From the NCBI GenBank assembly GCA_964498785.1, contig CAZCJL010000050.1:1-48303 (forward strand): DNA of 48,303 bases, given 5' to 3'. This document shows positions 17,781 to 25,699 of the stretch, piece by piece; the stretch's first letter is position 1; the number at the start of each line of letters is the position of its first letter. Position numbers and translations under genes: made by a program. The notes beneath the pieces are model-generated. The model was not told the origin of the DNA and did no database searches. It saw only the letters and a list, made by a program, of their open reading frames with translations. The DNA comes from Mariaggregatimicrobium sp964498785 (GTDB lineage: Bacteria > Zhuqueibacterota > Zhuqueibacteria > Thermofontimicrobiales > Thiofontviventaceae).

Positions 17781-19526
17781 TCACTCCACATTTTGTAATT
17801 TGGAGATTTCGACCCCTGCCATCAACATTGCGCCAAGCCCCCGCGGGTCATGATCAAACGTTTGGCGGTTATAATAAAATTCAAAGCTATCGCCGATGCC
17901 TGTTCCACGACAAATCCCATGCACCGTGCCATCCGCAGCGATGACCTGCTGCAACGCGCGCCAGCCCTTCAAAGCATTATCCCGGTATTTATCATCAATC
18001 CAGTTGTTGAGCACGCCCCGAGCCATACCGGCGACGTACATTGCAGTGCACGACGTTTCCTCATAAGAATTCGGATGATCGAGCACCTGATGCCACATCC
18101 CGCTTTCGTCCTGATATTTCGCCAGTCCGCGAATGTGCTTCCCGAACAGGCTTCGAATCCGTTCAAATTCAGAATGATCTTTTGGCAAATGCAGCAGCGC
18201 TTCGGACATTGCCCAGACAACCCAGCCGTTGGCTCGTCCCCAAAAAGCGACTGATGTTTCCCCGGTTCGCGAGAACCAGCCGTGTTTCATCAATCCTTTT
18301 TCTTCATCAAACAGATAATGGTAAAAACGAACGATTTGATGCGCCGCGTCATCGTAATATTTTCTGTCGCCGGTAATTTTTGCCCAGCGCAGCAAAAACG
18401 GTACGCTCATGAACAGATCGTCTGCCCAGATCGTGTACGGCTCCGGTTCGGGTCGGCAGAACGTGTCATCGTCGAGGCGCACCTGTTCGTTTGATACGTA
18501 ATCCGCCATTTGCCCGACGACATTTCGATAGTCAGCGTTTTCCGATTTCAAGAGCAATTCGATAAATGGCTGCGTGGGACCGCCGGTGTCATCGAGCATG
18601 GTGCGCCGAAAAAAGCGATGATTAATGCAGCGAAAAGCGTTGAGATCATTGTATTCATAGCGAAAACGCTCCAGGTGCTCAAGCGTGAAATCACAGAATT
18701 TTCGCACGAAATCAGCATACTTAATTTCGTTTGCAGCCTCCGCGAGATACAGCATCCCGAGCATTGTCTCGCCATTGGCGTAATGCCATTCCAGATATGA
18801 ATCCCGCTGAAAACTATTGGTCACCGGAATCACCAATGACAACAGGGCGTTTTGTTTTGGCGGCTGCCAGGAGTACATTCGATCTTTTTGCTGATAATAC
18901 CATTTAAATTCTTTTTCAGGAAGATTGTACTCCGAATCAAACGGACCACAGAGCAGCCATTCGCTTTGCACATCCGGTGCAATCGATTTGATTGAAAATG
19001 ACACGTTCGTATTTTCATCACCTTCCGGCGTGATTGCCCGCAGAAAGACTGTCCATTCATTTTTACCTGCATAACTTTTGATGAGGATTCTATTCAATCC
19101 TTTGTTTAATTGAACGCGAAAAGTATCCGTGAATACAAAGCGGTTGTACGAAATTTCCTGTAACTGAAAATCAGAACGCTGTTCCTGCTCGTAAACCATC
19201 TGTCCATTTACACGGACATCCATTTTATTTTTCGAGCTGATCCCAATCAGGGTTTCGGTCTCTTCATTACAGGAAATGTAACTCAGCGCATACCCGATTC
19301 CCGTGGCTTGTTTGCCGAAGGTGCTTTTAAAATCGATGACATGAAGGCCCTGCTCTTGCCGTTGCCGGATCAACTCAAATTCAAAAGCCGACTCGCGAAT
19401 AATTTTATCAGCAACCTGATGTGCAATTTCCAATGGTTGCCGGCCAAAGATAGTTGTCGTGAACATGGTCATGATTAAAATCAGGACGAATAACCAGTTG
19501 TTGTTTTTAAATTTCAAGGTTCGCAT
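17781..19526 (-). CDS. Exported GH105 family unsaturated uronyl hydrolase
   Basis: This 581-residue protein has a signal peptide (WLFVLILIMTMFTTTIFG, cleaved near residue 28). The N-terminal third (about 30-235) is a beta-rich module containing WLLCGPF. The C-terminal (alpha/alpha)6 barrel is typical of GH105: WADDLFMSVPFLLRWA with the Asp pair D369-D370, WGRANGWVVWAMSEAL, and HQVLD. GH105 enzymes hydrate the 4,5-unsaturated uronic acid at the end of oligosaccharides left by pectin or other uronan lyases, which releases the terminal residue. A longer reading from TTG 19571 overlaps the upstream stop and lacks support, so ATG 19526 is used. The NagA-like gene follows with almost no gap. Confidence 0.87.
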   Translation of the reverse strand: MRTLKFKNNNWLFVLILIMTMFTTTIFGRQPLEIAHQVADKIIRESAFEFELIRQRQEQGLHVIDFKSTFGKQATGIGYALSYISCNEETETLIGISSKNKMDVRVNGQMVYEQEQRSDFQLQEISYNRFVFTDTFRVQLNKGLNRILIKSYAGKNEWTVFLRAITPEGDENTNVSFSIKSIAPDVQSEWLLCGPFDSEYNLPEKEFKWYYQQKDRMYSWQPPKQNALLSLVIPVTNSFQRDSYLEWHYANGETMLGMLYLAEAANEIKYADFVRKFCDFTLEHLERFRYEYNDLNAFRCINHRFFRRTMLDDTGGPTQPFIELLLKSENADYRNVVGQMADYVSNEQVRLDDDTFCRPEPEPYTIWADDLFMSVPFLLRWAKITGDRKYYDDAAHQIVRFYHYLFDEEKGLMKHGWFSRTGETSVAFWGRANGWVVWAMSEALLHLPKDHSEFERIRSLFGKHIRGLAKYQDESGMWHQVLDHPNSYEETSCTAMYVAGMARGVLNNWIDDKYRDNALKGWRALQQVIAADGTVHGICRGTGIGDSFEFYYNRQTFDHDPRGLGAMLMAGVEISKLQNVE

Positions 19527-19560
19527 TTTCACGTTTTTTCTCTCTGTTAGTCTTGTATTA

Positions 19561-21627
19561 CTATTTAACAACCGAAAATTTTGTCAACACCTGTTGCTTC
19601 CCTGATTTTAAAACAGCGACGTAAATTCCACTGCTAAAATTGTTGCTGTTCAATTGTCCGATTGCACCATTTGATAAAAATTCATAATTGAATTTCTGAA
19701 TCAATCGACCCCGTATATCATAGATATGAAGCCGTGCGTTTTCAGTTTCATTTTTAGAAGACAGATTGCAGTATACAATTGCCGAATGATTGAACGGATT
19801 GGGATAGATATTTAGACGTAACTTTTCTGATTCAGCCGAATCCTGTGCCATTTTCACCGATGTAGTTGGCGGCTGCTCATGTATGGGGATCGTGGCTGCC
19901 CAGTGAGTGGCTGGCTCGCCGTTTTTGCCAACAGGGAGCGGGCTCATCCGCAACGAAATTTTATCAGCATCCAAAACCTGAGTCGCCGTGACCAGCATTT
20001 CATAATCATTATCTGGAAAGTGAATGCTCTGAACCGGGATTTCCGTGCTATCCTGAAAAATGTGAATCGCCGTGGGTGCAACTGACGCCGGATCCAACTC
20101 TGCCGAAAAACAGAGTCGCACCTGCTGCTTGTCAATTTGATGGCGCACGATACGCGGATTTTCCACATAATATGCGCCGCCCGGCGGTTCCCGGAACCGG
20201 AATGGCGGACCTTGCACCAATTGCCCGTTTTCAAACGCTCCGATATCCGGAGCCGCGCCTTCATAATCCTGTTCCCAATCGAATTCCGCAAGGCGCATTA
20301 CCCGACCCGAATCGATACACGGACTTGCTGGTGATAACTGAAAATATCCTGCCGCAGGATCGATGAACAGAGGATCAGCCTCGATCCCGTTTTCCTCAAA
20401 TCCTAAATATTCGACCAAATACGGGAACTCGGTATTGGAGCAATCGTAGTCAAATTCATTTTCATCACCCACCCGATTAACTCCCAGTAACTCACTGTCG
20501 TCCGAAAAATAATAGGCATTGTTAAAATGCTTCATGTAACGGTTTCGATATTCGCTGCCGGAGCCATCCACTGCATTGAAATGGACATACCAGCTATTAT
20601 TGAACACGTAAAATGGTTCATCCAGCGGTTGCGCGCCGCTATCTTCATACCCGCGAAATTTGAACACCGTCCATTCGTGCCCGGCGTTCATACTTTGCCA
20701 TCCGCGGTTGCCATAGAAATAAATATCGCCCCCGCGTATCATATCCACGGAAATAAACGCGTGACTGTTTTCAAGCTGGTTATGATAAAAATGAAGATTA
20801 AAGCACACATCTTCCGGCTCGAACGCATTGTCGCCGGTGTTCATGATAATATTGTTGTAAATCTCGAAATTCGCGTTTTGGCGCCGGTCATTTTTATCGC
20901 CGGTAAATCGAATGCCATTGAATGCATCTTTGATGACATTCGTTCGAATCACCACGCCGCCGCCGATTCGTTTGCTGCCAAACAAACTGCCGTTTAAATA
21001 GCTCAGCGAGCCGTGATGCATTTCCTCCCAATCGAGTTCAGTATAGATTCGATCATCCTGCTGCCAGAAGCATCCCTCAATCAGGAAATGATGGCAATCG
21101 TTATTTTGTGGACAAATTACCCGTCTACCACCCTGAAAATGACAGCCGATAAAGGAAAGATAGCTGCAATGCTCGATCGCGATCACATCCTGCCAGCAAT
21201 TCTGAAATTTCAGATTTTTAAACGTGAGCCAGGAACAATACTTAACGATCATTCCCGAACCGACCGTCCGGGGCTTCGCTCCGCCGTCGATAATCGCGTA
21301 AGACGCTGTATCTAACGCATCGCTCATTATTTTGATCGGGTTGTCAAAAGCTCCGTTTTCTCTCATAATCACAGATGTCTTTTCAAAATATCGTCCCGGT
21401 AAAAGACGAATTTCATCGCCTGGTTCTGCAATGTTGAACGCCGCATTCAAACTCGCCAATGGTTCATCCCGACTGATCCCGGAATTTGAATCATGACCCT
21501 CCGGTGAGAGGAAGATTTGTTTTGAATGCACGGAGGACGCCATTATCATGAGCAGCAGAAGAAACAGAACAGTTTTTGAATTATTCACAAGTGCTTTCCA
21601 ATCACTATTTTTTGTATTAAATGGCAT
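19561..21627 (-). CDS. Secreted right-handed beta-helix protein with T9SS sorting domain
   Basis: This 688-residue protein has a signal peptide (VLFLLLLMIMASSVHS) followed by the DUF1565-like start IFLSPEGHDSNSGIS. A long right-handed parallel beta-helix (about 60-430) has repeated N-x-I/F-x-x-N turns (EIYNNIIMNTGDNAFEPED). An Ig-like segment (about 490-590) precedes a C-terminal T9SS type-A-like sorting domain (LNIYPNPFNHSA to KFSVVK). Such beta-helices are often polysaccharide lyases or hydrolases of uronans; a clear catalytic motif is not identified, so lyase activity is inferred only from fold and context. T9SS cargo is exported to the cell surface. GH105 begins 34 bases after its stop. 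Confidence 0.8.
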   Translation of the reverse strand: MPFNTKNSDWKALVNNSKTVLFLLLLMIMASSVHSKQIFLSPEGHDSNSGISRDEPLASLNAAFNIAEPGDEIRLLPGRYFEKTSVIMRENGAFDNPIKIMSDALDTASYAIIDGGAKPRTVGSGMIVKYCSWLTFKNLKFQNCWQDVIAIEHCSYLSFIGCHFQGGRRVICPQNNDCHHFLIEGCFWQQDDRIYTELDWEEMHHGSLSYLNGSLFGSKRIGGGVVIRTNVIKDAFNGIRFTGDKNDRRQNANFEIYNNIIMNTGDNAFEPEDVCFNLHFYHNQLENSHAFISVDMIRGGDIYFYGNRGWQSMNAGHEWTVFKFRGYEDSGAQPLDEPFYVFNNSWYVHFNAVDGSGSEYRNRYMKHFNNAYYFSDDSELLGVNRVGDENEFDYDCSNTEFPYLVEYLGFEENGIEADPLFIDPAAGYFQLSPASPCIDSGRVMRLAEFDWEQDYEGAAPDIGAFENGQLVQGPPFRFREPPGGAYYVENPRIVRHQIDKQQVRLCFSAELDPASVAPTAIHIFQDSTEIPVQSIHFPDNDYEMLVTATQVLDADKISLRMSPLPVGKNGEPATHWAATIPIHEQPPTTSVKMAQDSAESEKLRLNIYPNPFNHSAIVYCNLSSKNETENARLHIYDIRGRLIQKFNYEFLSNGAIGQLNSNNFSSGIYVAVLKSGKQQVLTKFSVVK

Positions 21628-21648
21628 TATGAATTCGTAATGATTTAA

Positions 21649-21737
21649 TTTAGACAGAATTTACATGATTTAATAATCCGGATTATCCGCTGCGCCAGGT
21701 GCATCTGCCTGTGGCATGATTATCCTGTCAAATAATT
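21649..21737. repeat. Degenerate intergenic repeat (TTTAGACAG...CCTGTCAAAT type)
   Basis: The segment starts TTTAGACAGAATTTACATGA, contains AATCCGGATT, and ends GATTATCCTGTCAAAT. Similar starts occur at 45721 and 48276 and a similar end at about 45911-45926. The shared pieces suggest a degenerate dispersed repeat rather than a gene. Confidence 0.45.
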
Positions 21738-21816
21738 AACTTCTTATTGGTTAACCTATCATCTGGTCTTATAGTATTGCAAATGAACTTTTGCATTTTT
21801 GTGCAAGATTTTTGAT

Positions 21817-21849
21817 ACCCTTTCAAAAGTTTGAAACCTTTGAAAGGGT
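21817..21849. repeat. Inverted repeat between two T9SS genes
   Basis: ACCCTTTCAAA (21817-21827) pairs perfectly with TTTGAAAGGGT (21839-21849) over 11 bp with an 11-base loop. On the minus strand it follows the stop of the gene at 21882. No T tract follows on that side, so it is a hairpin of uncertain role, perhaps a terminator or mRNA stabiliser. Confidence 0.6.
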
Positions 21850-21881
21850 GTTTCTACATTGCGGCTCGCCGTGCTGGGATA

Positions 21882-24236
21882 CTATTTAATAATCACAAAT
21901 TTCCCCTGCTTCTTTCCGATGTCTGATTCGAGATAGTAAAAATAGAGTCCGGGTGCAACTTCTCGATTTTCGGTTGTTCGCAAATTCCAGATTTCTTCGG
22001 AGTCGACAGGTGAATTCGCGTTATGATGCAAAACATTCATCAACTCACCGGCAACGTTGAAAATTTTAATGGTGCATGTCGCGGGTAAATGAGTGAATTT
22101 GATCATTCGTTCATCCTGCGACATTTCCCAATCTGCGATCACCCGATAGGGATTCGGAACGACTTTCACCATATTTAGATCAGATGTCTGCCGGGCAGTC
22201 GAGGCATGTGGCACAGCGCTTACAAGGTGCGGTCCCAGCGTTTTCGAGCTTTGCACCGGTGAAATGCCCTCCGCCTGATTCCCGGCGCTGTAAGCAACCA
22301 CGGCGTATTTATAGGTGAATCCATCAATCACATTTTCATCAATAAAAATCCGGCGACCGGTTTCTTCTCCAGCGGAAAAATTACCATAAAACACGGTGTC
22401 GCCATCCACGACTTCCGCAATCGTCGTGTCCTTTTCCACGACCTCTGTCAAATCGTCCATCCCGGAATCCGTTCCCAGTTGAAACGTGGGCAATGCAGGC
22501 GCCGGCCCGGTAATTCCATCCGCAAGATCCCATTGACCTACCGGGACATAATCTACCACAGTACCATTTTCATCGGTAATTTCTCTGTCGCCCCATGTCT
22601 GCCCGCCATCGGTGCTGCGATAAAGTTTGTATCCTTCAAATGGTTGACGCGAATAGGCAGCATTCAATGAGTCATTCTCACTTCGGTTATCCCAAATTAA
22701 TTTAACCTGCCCGCTGCTCACTTCTGTACGGAGAACAGGTTCCAGCGGCGGCTTGATTGGCGTCCATCCGCTTTCATAAAGTTGTCTGGCTAATTTTGCA
22801 TTTTTAAACAACGCATCCCGTGAATTGCCCATCACGAACACGGCGATCAACGTGTCGGTTTCACCGGGGTCGAGTGTAAATGGCCCGGCATTGAGGGTAA
22901 TTTCACCTTTATATCCGCCTTCGTAATTGTTTTCCGAGCCCTTTGGATACGGATGTTCCCATGTCCAGTCGTCGATTCCGTCGTGATCAAGATCGTCCGG
23001 GTCATAACTCAACGTGTCTTCCGGGTTGCGGTTTATGATATTGTTATTGTAAAATTTTCGCTGCCCGCTGCCCATGCCGTACACATGATTTTTGATATGC
23101 AGACAAAATGCATCAAAAGTGCCGACGCCCACTTCATCGCTGCCGGCATCATTCTGTGGCGTTTTGAGAAACATCACGCCTGCCACCGCCGGATTAGTGA
23201 CAATGGATTCATCGGTCAATTTTGCAGGAACCGGGTGCGCCCAGTTACCAAAAGTCGCTCCCTGGACGCTGCCGTCGCCGTCCCATCCGTAAGCCATCTT
23301 CATTTCTTCATCATAGGCAAAACAATCTACTGAGCTGTAGCTGGCGTAACTTTGATAACTGGCCCACGGAAAATCGAAATCGACCAAAACTCCCAGAAAC
23401 GATTTAATAATCGGTTCTGAGCCGATATTTGTGACGGCCCAGGAGTAAACGAGAAAATCGTCGTAAAAATCTCCGGCAAAAGACATTCCGCGCAGAACGG
23501 AATAGACCATCAACTTACCCTGATTCAGATCATTGCTCACCCATTCCACATTTCTGGAAAAATTCACTGAAAAGCTCTCCTGATCCGCGATCTGTCTGCC
23601 ATCAGTACCAGCGCCGGGCCATCCTGTTTCAGGATCTTTCAATAATGGCATCGACTGAACCAATCCCGACTGATAGGCATTTTGATAGGCGGGATAGCGG
23701 GAATCATGGTACCAGTCACGTGTGGGATATATATCCGGGAACTGGCGTTTGCCATTTATCACCGGCCAGGACAACGAATCATCGCTGACAGGAATGCTGG
23801 CATCCTCGGCATCGGCGATAAAATCCGGGAAACTGTCGTAATGAAAACCGGTATAGTAACGATAATATGTACGATCACCGCTTTCCACCATTGGACTGCC
23901 TCGTGTTTCGTCAAGCTCCGATTTGTAACTGGGGCCTAAATCTTCACAATAGCCGCCGATATGAAACGAAATGCCCACTGCGTACATCACATGCCTGCCG
24001 CCCGGTTCGGGATTATACGGATATTCCATGGCCGGATGATGCGCCCAGGCGGGCCAACGTAGCTGCCCGTCCGCGATGCAGTTCAAATTATTCTGCGTGG
24101 TTACCAGCTTGCCGACGCCAAATTTCCCCCAGCGCTGATATTCCCGCGGCTCCTGTTGAGCGAATATCGATTGTGGCCGAAAGCATAACAGGAATATTCC
24201 CACTATCAATGAAAAATATTTTCGCTTAAAAAACAT
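21882..24236 (-). CDS. T9SS cargo protein with fibronectin III-like domain (copy A)
   Basis: This 784-residue protein has a signal peptide (KRKYFSLIVGIFLLCF, cleaved near FAQ). A long N-terminal domain (about 30-460) of unknown function begins EYQRWGKFGVGKLVTT and includes an Asp-rich calcium-loop-like stretch DPDDLDHDGIDDW. A fibronectin III-like domain follows (about 465-680, GYKLYRSTDGGQTWG), then a T9SS sorting domain from VVPNPYRV to KFVIIK. I chose the ATG at 24236 because AGGAGGA (24243-24249) sits 6 bases upstream; a TTG at 24260 overlaps the previous stop. A close paralogue lies at 45927-48303. The function is unknown; it is probably surface-displayed. Confidence 0.78.
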   Translation of the reverse strand: MFFKRKYFSLIVGIFLLCFRPQSIFAQQEPREYQRWGKFGVGKLVTTQNNLNCIADGQLRWPAWAHHPAMEYPYNPEPGGRHVMYAVGISFHIGGYCEDLGPSYKSELDETRGSPMVESGDRTYYRYYTGFHYDSFPDFIADAEDASIPVSDDSLSWPVINGKRQFPDIYPTRDWYHDSRYPAYQNAYQSGLVQSMPLLKDPETGWPGAGTDGRQIADQESFSVNFSRNVEWVSNDLNQGKLMVYSVLRGMSFAGDFYDDFLVYSWAVTNIGSEPIIKSFLGVLVDFDFPWASYQSYASYSSVDCFAYDEEMKMAYGWDGDGSVQGATFGNWAHPVPAKLTDESIVTNPAVAGVMFLKTPQNDAGSDEVGVGTFDAFCLHIKNHVYGMGSGQRKFYNNNIINRNPEDTLSYDPDDLDHDGIDDWTWEHPYPKGSENNYEGGYKGEITLNAGPFTLDPGETDTLIAVFVMGNSRDALFKNAKLARQLYESGWTPIKPPLEPVLRTEVSSGQVKLIWDNRSENDSLNAAYSRQPFEGYKLYRSTDGGQTWGDREITDENGTVVDYVPVGQWDLADGITGPAPALPTFQLGTDSGMDDLTEVVEKDTTIAEVVDGDTVFYGNFSAGEETGRRIFIDENVIDGFTYKYAVVAYSAGNQAEGISPVQSSKTLGPHLVSAVPHASTARQTSDLNMVKVVPNPYRVIADWEMSQDERMIKFTHLPATCTIKIFNVAGELMNVLHHNANSPVDSEEIWNLRTTENREVAPGLYFYYLESDIGKKQGKFVIIK

Positions 24237-24256
24237 CATCAATCCTCCTGAATGCC

Positions 24257-25507
24257 TCAATTTTCATATTTATAATGATAATAATCCGCCAAAAATCTCA
24301 TTCCGAATGAGGTCGCCACATCCCGAATCGTTACCCATAATTTGCCTTTTTTGTGACGTGTACGCAATTCATAAAACATCCCGGCCAGATTCGGATCCGG
24401 ATGATCGTTCGCGAACCGGTTTTTAATAACCCATTCCAGAGATCGTTCCACGTTGTCCTTAAATTCATCGCCAACACCGTAACCGATCAGCCGCATCCAG
24501 AGAATTCCTGCAAAAGCAACTGTGGAACCGCTGATTGAATTTTTATTAGACTTTCCATTCAGATAATTTTTATAATAAAAGGTCCCGTCCCCGGATTGAT
24601 ACTTCGTATAGAAGCGCGCTGTTTTCAGCGCGGCGTTCAGGAAACGCTCATCACCCGTCAGGTCGTACCCTTCCAATAATGATTCGGCATACCACAAATT
24701 GAACCTGGGGTGAAACGATCCTTCGTCTTTGTGATTGGGCATAAAATCCATCCACAAACCTTCGGGACCCTGTTTTTCCACCAGGCTTTCACAAAGCTCA
24801 ATAAAGACTTTTTTATATTTTTCATCACCGGTATATTCATACATGTCTTTATAAAGCGATCCTTCGTTGTTTGGCCGCGAGACATCAAATAAATTCTGCA
24901 GCTTTTTATCGGGCCAGAAAGGACTGTTTTCTTTGAGTACTTCCCCGGTGTTCGGATCCGCTGCATCGTAAAACACGCCATGCTCCGGAACATACATGTG
25001 CTCCAGCATCCATTCTCCGGCGCGGGTGGGCACGTCCGCGTATTTCTTATTTTCCGTAACTTCGTACAATTTGTACAAGCCCGCCGAGCCATCGCTCATG
25101 GTTGCAAAAACAATCACGTCGCCGATCCTGTCGCCGTGGGTGCTGCGAACCATTCCTTTTAACCTGGGATGATCGGTAATTTCCAGACTAACCCACCAGT
25201 CGCCAGCTCTTTGAGCGCATTCCAGATATTTTGCATTTTTCGTTATTTTGTATGTCTCCACAAGGCCATAAATAAGCTGTCCGGTATGCCACGGCGGTTC
25301 GTATTCATACCATTTGCCTTCGAGGATATTGTAATCGCAGCGTGATTTGCCGCTTTCATTAAGAATGACGTTACATGCGCAATCCGCGCCATCGCGCAGC
25401 GCCTCTGCGACGTCTTCCTTTGAATATTCCTGGCCATAGGTTGGCAGTATACTCATCAGGATGAAAGCGATCAATAAAATTAATGTATGATTTTTGTCAT
25501 GCTTCAT
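24257..25507 (-). CDS. Exported six-hairpin (alpha/alpha-barrel) protein, unclassified glycan enzyme candidate
   Basis: This 416-residue protein has a signal peptide (LILLIAFILMSILPTYG, cleaved near GQE). The mature part shows regularly spaced helical hairpins with W, Y and G-D-E-K-Y/F repeats (TKNAKYL, TENKKYADV, TGDEKYKKV, TGDERFLNA), the mark of an (alpha/alpha)6 barrel as in GH88, GH105, AGE-type epimerases and several lyases. No family-specific catalytic signature is recognised. I chose ATG 25507 because GAGG lies 7 bases upstream; a TTG lies two codons earlier. Its stop is directly ahead of the T9SS cargo gene, so the two are likely co-translated. Confidence 0.72.
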   Translation of the reverse strand: MKHDKNHTLILLIAFILMSILPTYGQEYSKEDVAEALRDGADCACNVILNESGKSRCDYNILEGKWYEYEPPWHTGQLIYGLVETYKITKNAKYLECAQRAGDWWVSLEITDHPRLKGMVRSTHGDRIGDVIVFATMSDGSAGLYKLYEVTENKKYADVPTRAGEWMLEHMYVPEHGVFYDAADPNTGEVLKENSPFWPDKKLQNLFDVSRPNNEGSLYKDMYEYTGDEKYKKVFIELCESLVEKQGPEGLWMDFMPNHKDEGSFHPRFNLWYAESLLEGYDLTGDERFLNAALKTARFYTKYQSGDGTFYYKNYLNGKSNKNSISGSTVAFAGILWMRLIGYGVGDEFKDNVERSLEWVIKNRFANDHPDPNLAGMFYELRTRHKKGKLWVTIRDVATSFGMRFLADYYHYKYEN

Positions 25508-25620
25508 TTCCAAACCTCTTTATTTTTTTAAAATTCATATAACATTCTTTTTAATTAATTTTTCTTCGTTTCAATATCATAAAAAGTGGCGACAGCCCAA
25601 ACCCAGATTTTAAATTAATA

Positions 25621-25694
25621 ATAATCCGTGTATATCAGTGCCAATCCGTGGCTCAAATTTTTTCTAAAATATAAATTCCTACATTCATCCGTGG
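25621..25694. repeat. Degenerate ATCCGTG-type intergenic repeat
   Basis: This stretch contains AATCCGTGTATATCAGTGCC, then AATCCGTGGC and CATCCGTGGT. The pattern resembles segments in other gaps of this locus: 28286-28345 (ACCACAGA and CTCCGTGGTT) and 36589-36612 (ACACGGAT twice). Confidence 0.4.
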
Positions 25695-25699
25695 TAAAA

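Noticed and set aside
19527..19571. TTG start giving 15 extra residues on the GH105 protein
   Set aside because: It overlaps the upstream stop, has no ribosome binding site and would put a charged segment before the signal peptide.
21817..21849. Rho-independent terminator for T9SS cargo A
   Set aside because: The 11-bp hairpin is strong, but no T tract follows on the minus strand; kept only as an inverted repeat.
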